Position numbers and translations under genes: made by a program. From the NCBI GenBank assembly GCA_900316925.1, contig ONEU01000010.1, forward strand, positions 1-18,711: a stretch of DNA of 18,711 nt. Reading direction: 5' to 3'. The notes below the pieces were generated by a model. It ran no database searches. It was not told where the DNA came from and saw only the letters and a program-made list of their open reading frames with translations. This document shows, piece by piece, positions 13,226 through 18,711 of the stretch (position 1 is the first letter of the stretch; every line of letters starts with the position of its first letter). This DNA comes from an uncultured Eubacteriales bacterium (GTDB lineage Bacteria; Bacillota; Clostridia; Oscillospirales; Acutalibacteraceae).

Positions 13226-14294
13226 TAAGAGTACGTCCCTCGCAGTACCGGCAAAGGAGCATATCACCGCCAACAGGTCGGAACCGCTTGGGCAGATACA
13301 GCTCCGTAGAGGTAATGCAGCGGGGATTGGAGCAGCGGACCTGATGGGTATCGAACACACGGGAATGGGGTGTTCTGTCAGGATGCCGCAGCATGGTACT
13401 GATCAGCGCCATGCGGGCATACATTCCATAGACCGTCTGCTGGAAATACTTGGCGCGGCTGTCGTAATCGACTTCCTCGGTGATTTCATCCACTCTCGGC
13501 AGAGGATGGAGGATTTTCATATCCTTGCGGGCGAGCTTCAATTTTTCTCTGTCCAGCACGAACACGCCCTTCTGCTTTTCATACGCTTCGGGACTGCTGA
13601 AACGCTCACGCTGGATCCGCGTCATGTAGAGGACATCCAGCAGGGGCAGAGCTTCTGCCAGACTGGAAATCTCGGTATAACGGCTGCCGGAGGCGTTGAG
13701 GATATCCTTGATATACTGGGGGATGGTCAGTTCCGGGGTAGAAATAAGCACAAAGCTGTTGCCCTTGAAATGTGCCAGGGTTTTAATCAGGGAATGGACG
13801 GTTCTGCCGTTTTTCAGGTCGCCGCACAGTCCGATCCGCATATTGTCAAGCGTTCCCTTTTCATTATAGAGCGTCACCACATCCGTGAGCGTCTGTGTCG
13901 GATGCAGATGACCGCCGTCACCGGCATTGATGACAGGAGCCGCCGAATAAAGAGCCGCCGCACCTGCCGTTCCCTCCATGGAATGTCGGATGGCAATGAT
14001 ATCCGCATAACCGCCGACTACCGTGATGGTATCTTTGAGGCTCTCTCCCTTTGAAACCGAGGAATTTTGCGGATTATCAAAACCGATGATACTGCCGCCC
14101 AGTCGGAGCATGGCGGTTTTGAAGGACATCTGTGTTCTGGTGGAGGGCTCATAGAAAAGCGTGGCAAGGATCTTTCCCCGGCACACCTCGGAATAATCCT
14201 GCGGTGACTGCTTGATCTCATTGGCCAGGTTGATGATCTCCATCAGCTCTTCTATGGAAAGGTTTTCAAGGTCTATCAGGTGCTTTGATTTCAT
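13221..14294 (-). CDS. pyrB: Aspartate carbamoyltransferase catalytic chain with C-terminal PyrI-like zinc domain
   Basis: It joins carbamoyl phosphate and aspartate in pyrimidine synthesis, in the cytoplasm. From ATG 14294 the protein has 357 residues, about 45-50 more than a usual PyrB. The catalytic part (1-310) has FYEPSTRTQMSF (47-58), SVSKGES (79-85), GDGGHLHPTQTLTD (125-138), GDLKNGRTVHSL (158-169) and HPLPRVDEI (263-271). Residues 315-357 form an added domain with C321-x4-C326-x21-C348-x2-C351. That is nearly the spacing of the zinc site of the E. coli regulatory chain PyrI, and it includes NPRCIT and CRYCE, which resemble PyrI. The nucleotide-binding half of PyrI is absent. GGGGGAG supports this ATG over one 33 bp upstream. 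It lies 63 bp after ftsZ. Allosteric CTP/ATP control through PyrI is not expected from this chain alone. Confidence 0.96.
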   Translation of the reverse strand: MKSKHLIDLENLSIEELMEIINLANEIKQSPQDYSEVCRGKILATLFYEPSTRTQMSFKTAMLRLGGSIIGFDNPQNSSVSKGESLKDTITVVGGYADIIAIRHSMEGTAGAAALYSAAPVINAGDGGHLHPTQTLTDVVTLYNEKGTLDNMRIGLCGDLKNGRTVHSLIKTLAHFKGNSFVLISTPELTIPQYIKDILNASGSRYTEISSLAEALPLLDVLYMTRIQRERFSSPEAYEKQKGVFVLDREKLKLARKDMKILHPLPRVDEITEEVDYDSRAKYFQQTVYGMYARMALISTMLRHPDRTPHSRVFDTHQVRCSNPRCITSTELYLPKRFRPVGGDMLLCRYCEGRTLI

Positions 14295-14324
14295 TGGAAC
14301 TCCCCCGTTTTTGGATACACAAAA

Positions 14325-14350
14325 CAAGCCTGTCGATCACGGCAGGCTTG
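14325..14350 (-). terminator. Hairpin between ftsZ and pyrB (terminator or attenuator)
   Basis: Minus strand: perfect 8-bp stem CAAGCCTG/CAGGCTTG followed by TTTTGTG. The short T run makes it a partial terminator at best. No promoter is visible between it and the pyrB start at 14294, so pyrB may be expressed by read-through from ftsZ. Confidence 0.6.
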
Positions 14351-14357
14351 CAGGCTC

Positions 14358-15647
14358 TTATTTATTATCGAAAATAGAAATGATGTCCACAAAGGAATCA
14401 TCAGAGTCATTGTTTCTCTTGGGCTGCGGAGCGGGTCTTGCGGGAGCAGCCGGTGCCTTGGTGTTTGCGTTGGGATAGACGGGAGCCTGCTGAGGCTCAG
14501 CAGCAGGACGTGCATTATACATCGGCTGCTGATACGGAGGCTGCGGTCTGGTATTCTTGTTCTCCTGGGGCTTCGTCACGGTGCCGAAACGAGCCGGATC
14601 AGGCTTCTGTCCCATGGGAACACCATACTGGAAGGGAGGCGGTACGGGCTTCTTCTCTTCCTTCTTCGGTGCGGGAACCGGTGCAAAATGATCGGTGGTG
14701 GGGAATCCGGTAGCGATCACAATCACGCTGATGGCATCCTCCATCTCCTCATCCAGAGCGGCACCCCAGATAATGATAGCATTCTCGTCTGCCTGCTCGG
14801 AGATCATGGTGGAAGCCTCCTGGATCTCGTCGAGTCCGATGTCGGGAGAAGCCTTGATATTGACAACCAGTCCCTTTGCGCCCTGGATAGAGGTACCCAG
14901 CAGCGGACTGGTAATTGCATTCTGTGCAGCGATCTTTGCCTTATCCTTGCCGGAAGCAACGCCGACACCCATCAGGGCATAGCCGGCATCCTTCATTACG
15001 GATGTCACGTCTGCAAAGTCGAGGTTCACAAGACCGGGGATCACGATCAGGTCGGTGATGCTCTGAACGCCCTGACGGAGCACATCATCGGCAGCATAGA
15101 AAGCGTTCTGGAGGGTGATCTTCTCTTCGCTGATATGCTTCAGTCTCTCGTTGGGGATGACGATCAGGGAATCAACGTGCTGCTGCAGCTTTGCAATCCC
15201 CTGCTCGGCCTGCTCCATACGGCGCTTGCCCTCAAAGAGGAAGGGAGTGGTGACGATACCTACGGTCAGAATGCTCATTTCCTTGGCAATTTCTGCCACG
15301 ATCGGAGCTGCGCCGGTGCCAGTGCCGCCGCCCATACCTGCCGTGATGAATACCATATCGGTTTCTTTCAGCAGTTCTGCGATCACTTCTCTGCTCTCCT
15401 CGGCTGCCTTCTCACCGATCTCCGGCTTGGAGCCTGCGCCCTTACCGTGGGTGATCTTCTCGCCGATCTGAACCTTCTGGGTAGCCTTGGAACGGTTCAG
15501 AGCCTGCTTATCGGTGTTGATGGAGATAAACTCCACACCGGATACATACTCCACCATGCGGTCAATAGCGTTTCCGCCGCCGCCGCCGACTCCTACTACC
15601 TTAATGTGAACTATGCTCTCCACTTCATTTTCAAATTCGTAAGGCAT
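14358..15647 (-). CDS. ftsZ: Cell division protein FtsZ
   Basis: The tubulin-like GTPase that polymerises into the Z ring at mid-cell. The length is 429 residues. GGGGGNAIDRM (21-31) lies in the nucleotide-binding N-terminal domain. The tubulin signature GMGGGTGTGAAPI (104-116) contains the G-box at 107-113. The catalytic T7 loop NLDFAD is at 208-213. The folded core ends near 320 at VIVIATGF. A Pro/Gln/Asn-rich disordered linker (about 325-412) then leads to the conserved C-terminal peptide FVDIISIFDNK (419-429), which docks partners such as FtsA, SepF or ZapA-type proteins. Start ATG 15647 follows AAGGGAG with suitable spacing. It is third in the ftsW-murG-ftsQ-ftsZ run but has its own promoter (15738-15766). 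No ftsA lies between ftsQ and ftsZ. Confidence 0.98.
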   Translation of the reverse strand: MPYEFENEVESIVHIKVVGVGGGGGNAIDRMVEYVSGVEFISINTDKQALNRSKATQKVQIGEKITHGKGAGSKPEIGEKAAEESREVIAELLKETDMVFITAGMGGGTGTGAAPIVAEIAKEMSILTVGIVTTPFLFEGKRRMEQAEQGIAKLQQHVDSLIVIPNERLKHISEEKITLQNAFYAADDVLRQGVQSITDLIVIPGLVNLDFADVTSVMKDAGYALMGVGVASGKDKAKIAAQNAITSPLLGTSIQGAKGLVVNIKASPDIGLDEIQEASTMISEQADENAIIIWGAALDEEMEDAISVIVIATGFPTTDHFAPVPAPKKEEKKPVPPPFQYGVPMGQKPDPARFGTVTKPQENKNTRPQPPYQQPMYNARPAAEPQQAPVYPNANTKAPAAPARPAPQPKRNNDSDDSFVDIISIFDNK

Positions 15648-15737
15648 TCTTATTCTCCCTTCAACATTTCATCTGACAGAATCAGGTATTCCTCCACATT
15701 CTGACATCATTATTTTTTCGCCTATTGTACTACTACT

Positions 15738-15766
15738 AATTTACCACTTTTCAGCCTGCTTTTCAA
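15738..15766 (-). promoter_or_regulatory. Probable ftsZ promoter
   Basis: Minus strand: TTGAAA (15766-15761), 17-bp spacer, TAAATT (15743-15738). Matches are 5/6 and 4/6. A TACAAT 12 bp further downstream is an alternative -10 without a good -35. It implies a leader of about 85 nt before the ftsZ ATG. Confidence 0.55.
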
Positions 15767-15854
15767 TACGGTTACCAAACTTTTTGACATATTTATGACT
15801 CTCAAACGATATTGCTGTTTTTTTGCGGCGTTTTTTGTGGAATCTGACAATAGC

Positions 15855-17378
15855 TTATTCCTCGTTCCACTCAACGCCGCCATTGTCATAACCACCGTCA
15901 TCGTAACTACCGTCATCGTAGCCGTCGTTATCATAACCGCCGTCATCGTAGCCGCCGTTATCATAACCACCGTCATCATAACCGCCGTCATCGTAACCGC
16001 CGTCATCATAGCCGCCGTCGTCATAACCGCCGTCATCGTAACCACCGTCATCATTGCCGCCGTCATCATTGCCGCCGTCATCATTGCCGCCGTCATCATT
16101 GCCGCCGTCATCATTGCCGCCGTCATCAACGACAGGCTCCACAGAGGTTTCCTCGGTTGTTTCAGAGGAAGACTCTTGCGTACTTTCCTGACTGCTTTCC
16201 TCGCCGCTTTGCTGACCACTCTGCTGACTGCTTTCCTGGCCGCTCTGCTGGCTGCTCTGCTGGCTGCTTTGTTGACTGCTTTTTTCAGACGATTCGGAGG
16301 TCTTCTGTGAGCTCTCCTTGGATGCCTCCGGCTTGGACGGTTCCGGTTTCTTGGAATTGAAATAGGACTTTCCGCCCTCAGAAGCTGCCAATGAAACATC
16401 CAGCGTGCCCACATCATTCTCAGAAACACTCTTTTCGATGATCTTCTTGGCTGTCTTGAGCTTGTAGTCGATATTATCAGGACTGCCGATGATGATCTTC
16501 AGCCCCTCTTTTCTCTCCAGAGTCACTTTGGAAAGATTGCTGATATCAATCGTTTCAATCGTACCGAGCTGGTACTTCTCACAGCAGGCAAGCATTTCGC
16601 GGATGTACCCCTCGATATTCTCATCCTCATACTGAATGGAGGATGACAGCTTGAGCTCTTTCAGTCTTGCACCCAACACGATCGGCACATTGCACTGCCG
16701 CTTATCCGCAATGTCAATGATCTTGCCGCTCTCACTCAGCAGGACATACCGTCCCCTGCTCTCGATAATCGAGGTGGGCACAGCCTCCTCCACGTCAATG
16801 ATGATCTTGTTGAACAGTTTCTTGTGGATGGAGACGTTTTCAATATACGGAAACTTCTCCCAGATCTCCTGCTCACCGGGAGCGGTGCTGCACATGAACA
16901 GGTTATCGCCTGTCTGTATCATGCAGGATTCGATCAGTTCATCCTTGTCATAGCGCGTATCACCGTTGACCTCAATACTGTCGATCTTGAAAAACACCGT
17001 CAGCGACAGCGTCAGGATCACCGCCACCAATATCACGATGGTCACGGTATAGAACAGGATGCGCTTCAGCCGCCGCTTCTTTGCGCTGATCGGCTTCCTT
17101 GCCGGCAGCGGCTTGATGTATTTCTGGGATGCCGGTCTCGTCTCCTTTCTCAGGATATCCTCGGCATCCTGGTCAAAGGTATGTTTTTCGATCTCCTGCT
17201 CCTGCTTCATCGCAGCCGGACTGGGTTTCGGTGCACTGCGCGGTCGTTTTTTCCGGTTTTCAAGGTCCGTCGGTTTATTCGCAGCAGGCGGTGAGCCGCC
17301 CTTGGAGCGCTTACCCGCAGTCGGCGACGCTGGTTTCCCACCCGTCTTGCGGGGCTTCCCCGGCAGTTGTTTGCTCAT
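15855..17378 (-). CDS. ftsQ: Cell division protein FtsQ/DivIB with long acidic repeat tail
   Basis: A bitopic membrane protein of the divisome that links early and late proteins (FtsQ-FtsL-FtsB). The 507 residues are nearly twice the usual FtsQ/DivIB length. A basic, Pro-rich cytoplasmic region (1-106) precedes one transmembrane segment (107-130, ILFYTVTIVILVAVILTLSL). The POTRA domain is at about 131-200 (FFKIDSIEVNGDTRYDKDEL...) and the beta domain at about 201-335. These are followed by a Ser/Gln/Glu-rich stretch (about 343-415, SSQQSSQQ-type repeats) and 17 tandem DDGGN/DDGGY pentapeptides (418-502), ending EWNEE. The tail would lie outside the membrane. Start ATG 17378 has GAGAGGAAG upstream. 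It lies 36 bp after murG and shares its transcript. The first 335 residues alone identify the family. Confidence 0.93.
   Translation of the reverse strand: MSKQLPGKPRKTGGKPASPTAGKRSKGGSPPAANKPTDLENRKKRPRSAPKPSPAAMKQEQEIEKHTFDQDAEDILRKETRPASQKYIKPLPARKPISAKKRRLKRILFYTVTIVILVAVILTLSLTVFFKIDSIEVNGDTRYDKDELIESCMIQTGDNLFMCSTAPGEQEIWEKFPYIENVSIHKKLFNKIIIDVEEAVPTSIIESRGRYVLLSESGKIIDIADKRQCNVPIVLGARLKELKLSSSIQYEDENIEGYIREMLACCEKYQLGTIETIDISNLSKVTLERKEGLKIIIGSPDNIDYKLKTAKKIIEKSVSENDVGTLDVSLAASEGGKSYFNSKKPEPSKPEASKESSQKTSESSEKSSQQSSQQSSQQSGQESSQQSGQQSGEESSQESTQESSSETTEETSVEPVVDDGGNDDGGNDDGGNDDGGNDDGGNDDGGYDDGGYDDGGYDDGGYDDGGYDDGGYDNGGYDDGGYDNDGYDDGSYDDGGYDNGGVEWNEE
15873..16127 (-). repeat. 15-bp tandem repeat array (17 units) in the 3' end of ftsQ
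   Basis: Seventeen in-frame 15-bp units code for five DDGGN followed by DDGGY-type pentapeptides with a few variants (DNGGY, DNDGY, DDGSY, DNGGV). Five units at 16047-16121 are identical at the DNA level (GTCATCATTGCCGCC on the plus strand). This indicates recent expansion by slippage at that end, whereas the units nearer the stop have diverged. Confidence 0.93.
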
Positions 17379-17414
17379 GGTTTTCTTCCTCTCAGATGTT
17401 CACAGACCGTCCGC

Positions 17415-18545
17415 TTACCGGGACTTTGAAGACGCAAGCACCTCGATCATAATCGAATAGATGCGCTTGGAAGCATCGGAAATTGCCATCTTCTTTGCAT
17501 TCTCGGCATAGGCAGCCAGTCTTTCAGGGTCGGAGGCCAGTTTATCAATCTCCTCCGTCAGTTTTTCGGGAGTGAGGTCCTTTTCTTCAATCATCACGGC
17601 GGCTCCCTTTTCCACCAGCGACATCGCATTATGGTACTGGTGATTCTCCGCTACATTCGGTGAGGGGATCAGGATGGAGGGCTTTCCCTTCACCTGGATC
17701 TCACTCAGTGTGATGGCACCTGCTCTGGCAATCACCACATCGGCTGCCGCCAGACATACAGGCATATCGTTGATGTATTCTCTGATATCCAGATTCGTTG
17801 CTTTTTCCAGATCGGCACCCTTGTCCTCCAACAGCTTCGGGAACCATTTTCCGTACTGTCCGTAGGCATGGATATGCTGATATTTCCCGTCCTTGGCACT
17901 TCTGGAAATGATATCGGCCAGGGCTTCGTTGATCTTCCGCGCACCCAGGCTGCCGCCAAAGGACAGGATAACCGGACGCTCATCCAGACCGAGCTTCTTG
18001 CGGGAGGCTTCACGCTCCTGGGTAAGAATCTCGCTCCTGACAGGGTTTCCGGTATCGACGAAATGACATTTTCCCTTGAAGTGATTACGGGCAGCCGGCA
18101 TTGCCAGCATGACCCTGTCTGCCTTCTTGGAGAGCATTTTATTGGTCACGCCCGGATAGGCGTTCTGTTCATGGATGAGGGTGGGGACCCCCAGCTTCTG
18201 TGCCGCCCGCAGAACCGGACCGCTCACATAGCCGCCGGTACCGATGCAGATATCCGGCTGAAACTCCTGGATAATCTTCTTTGCGGTCTTTCCTGCCGAC
18301 ACGGCTAAATTTACCGTTTTGATGTTTTCCTTGAATGCCTTGAACGACACCTTTCTTTTGAAGCCCTGCACGGAAATTCCCGTAAATTCAAATCCGGCCT
18401 GCGGGACAAGACGCTCCTCCATCCCGCCCTTTGCGCCGATGTACAGAATCTCGGCGTCAGGCTGACGCTCCCGCAGATATCCGGCAATCGCCAGAGCGGG
18501 ATTGATGTGTCCGGCAGTTCCTCCGCCTGCAAAAATAACTCTCAT
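17415..18545 (-). CDS. murG: UDP-N-acetylglucosamine--N-acetylmuramyl-(pentapeptide) pyrophosphoryl-undecaprenol N-acetylglucosamine transferase MurG
   Basis: It adds GlcNAc to lipid I to form lipid II at the inner face of the membrane. From ATG 18545 the protein has 376 residues. It starts MRVIFAGGGTAGHINPALAIA with the glycine-rich lipid I/diphosphate loop (7-19). Further motifs are GTGGYVSGPVLRAA (about 101-114), HEQNAYPGVTNKML (about 124-137), SFGGSLGARKINEAL (about 194-208, usually GGSxGA), ARAGAITLSEI (about 273-283) and ENHQYHNA (about 299-306), which contacts the nucleotide sugar. This is a GT28 family, GT-B fold enzyme. I chose ATG 18545 because GAGGGG sits 8 nt before it; the GTG 9 bp upstream overlaps that ribosome binding site. 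It lies 14 bp after the SEDS gene and 36 bp before ftsQ in one operon. Confidence 0.97.
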   Translation of the reverse strand: MRVIFAGGGTAGHINPALAIAGYLRERQPDAEILYIGAKGGMEERLVPQAGFEFTGISVQGFKRKVSFKAFKENIKTVNLAVSAGKTAKKIIQEFQPDICIGTGGYVSGPVLRAAQKLGVPTLIHEQNAYPGVTNKMLSKKADRVMLAMPAARNHFKGKCHFVDTGNPVRSEILTQEREASRKKLGLDERPVILSFGGSLGARKINEALADIISRSAKDGKYQHIHAYGQYGKWFPKLLEDKGADLEKATNLDIREYINDMPVCLAAADVVIARAGAITLSEIQVKGKPSILIPSPNVAENHQYHNAMSLVEKGAAVMIEEKDLTPEKLTEEIDKLASDPERLAAYAENAKKMAISDASKRIYSIMIEVLASSKSR

Positions 18546-18559
18546 GGTGTGCACCCCTC

Positions 18560-18711
18560 TTATGCTTTTTCAAGATTGGACGTTCGGGAGATGGACAGGA
18601 TAATACCCATCTGACCAAGCAGCATCAGCAGCGACGAGCCGCCGGAGCTGAAAAACGGCAGACTGATACCCGTATTCGGCAGCCAGTCGGTAATAACCAT
18701 GATATTCAGGA
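18560..18711 (-). CDS. ftsW: SEDS-family glycosyltransferase FtsW/SpoVE, C-terminal end only
   Basis: The last 50 codons before a TAA at 18562-18560 read NIMVITDWLPNTGISLPFFS followed by SGGSSLLMLLGQMGIILSIS and end SNLEKA. The P-x-T-G-I-x-L-P-F-x-S-x-G-G-S signature is the conserved C-terminal segment of SEDS lipid II polymerases. Its position directly upstream of murG favours FtsW or the sporulation paralogue SpoVE over RodA; the fragment alone cannot separate them. The protein is polytopic in the membrane; the upstream part lies outside the window. Confidence 0.93.
   Translation of the reverse strand, partial: LNIMVITDWLPNTGISLPFFSSGGSSLLMLLGQMGIILSISRTSNLEKA

Noticed and set aside
13048..13254. 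68-codon minus-strand frame starting within the 3' end of pyrB and running through repeat copy 3
   Set aside because: It reads pyrB in another frame, then the MITE-like element. Similar peptides arise from other copies, so it is a by-product of the repeat and not a gene.
14688..15704. 338-codon plus-strand frame opposite ftsZ
   Set aside because: It is antisense to ftsZ; composition rich in His/Leu/Asp with no recognisable family.
15873..16127. Possible CRISPR array
   Set aside because: The units are 15 bp, contiguous without spacers and in frame with ftsQ, so this is a coding minisatellite.
15795..16310. Plus-strand frame of 171 codons, almost all Val/Ile/Ala/Thr, looking like a hydrophobic repeat protein
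   Set aside because: It is the antisense reading of the 15-bp repeat and Ser/Gln region of ftsQ; the 15-bp period keeps every frame open. The sense frame continues from a proven FtsQ domain.

Overview
The window looks like a chromosomal segment from a low-to-mid GC member of the Clostridia (Bacillota), most likely a Ruminococcus-like Oscillospiraceae. The grounds are the gene order ftsW-murG-ftsQ-ftsZ without ftsA, the rsmD-coaD-coiled-coil operon, a GH13 enzyme with a ruminococcal-type N-terminus, consensus sigma-A promoters and purine-rich GGAGG-type ribosome binding sites. This placement is inferred from sequence character and not from a database search. All genes except nadB and nadC lie on the minus strand.

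Layout, left to right. The 5' part of a GH13 alpha-glycosidase gene leaves the window at its left edge (1-416, minus) and has a textbook promoter at 548-576. The ribosome-associated GTPase gene hflX follows (714-1967, minus). It is divergent from nadB-nadC (2469-4767, plus), the quinolinate branch of NAD synthesis. At 5064-6524 (minus) is a secreted, membrane-anchored surface protein whose reading frame has no usable start codon in front of its signal peptide. It is preceded by a membrane-anchored transglutaminase-like protein (6600-7976). Upstream of that is the compact operon rsmD-coaD-coiled-coil protein (9597-8067), with 4-bp stop/start overlaps and a clear promoter. Then come uvrC (9704-11563) and, 16 bp upstream of it in the same transcription unit, a second exported transglutaminase-like protein (11580-12803). 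The right end is a division and cell-wall (dcw) cluster read leftwards: end of a SEDS protein (FtsW-type), murG, ftsQ/divIB, ftsZ, then pyrB.

The most interesting structure is a family of about 170-195 bp non-coding repeats in three intergenic regions (2100-2269, 4812-5006, 13022-13216). They have short terminal inverted repeats (CACGGAAA...TTTCCGTG) and a strong central hairpin. Two of the three copies have 9-bp direct repeats at the flanks, which is the signature of a MITE moved by a transposase in trans. The copy next to pyrB inserted across the pyrB stop codon: its target duplication contains the stop and so preserved the gene, but it pushed the gene's hairpin terminator about 200 bp away.

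Other notable items are a PyrB catalytic chain carrying a PyrI-like four-cysteine zinc domain at its C-terminus but no allosteric domain, an FtsQ with an 85-residue acidic DDGG(N/Y) repeat tail, and two paralogous exported transglutaminase-like proteins within 5 kb. I found no rRNA, tRNA, CRISPR array, phage gene or transposase gene.
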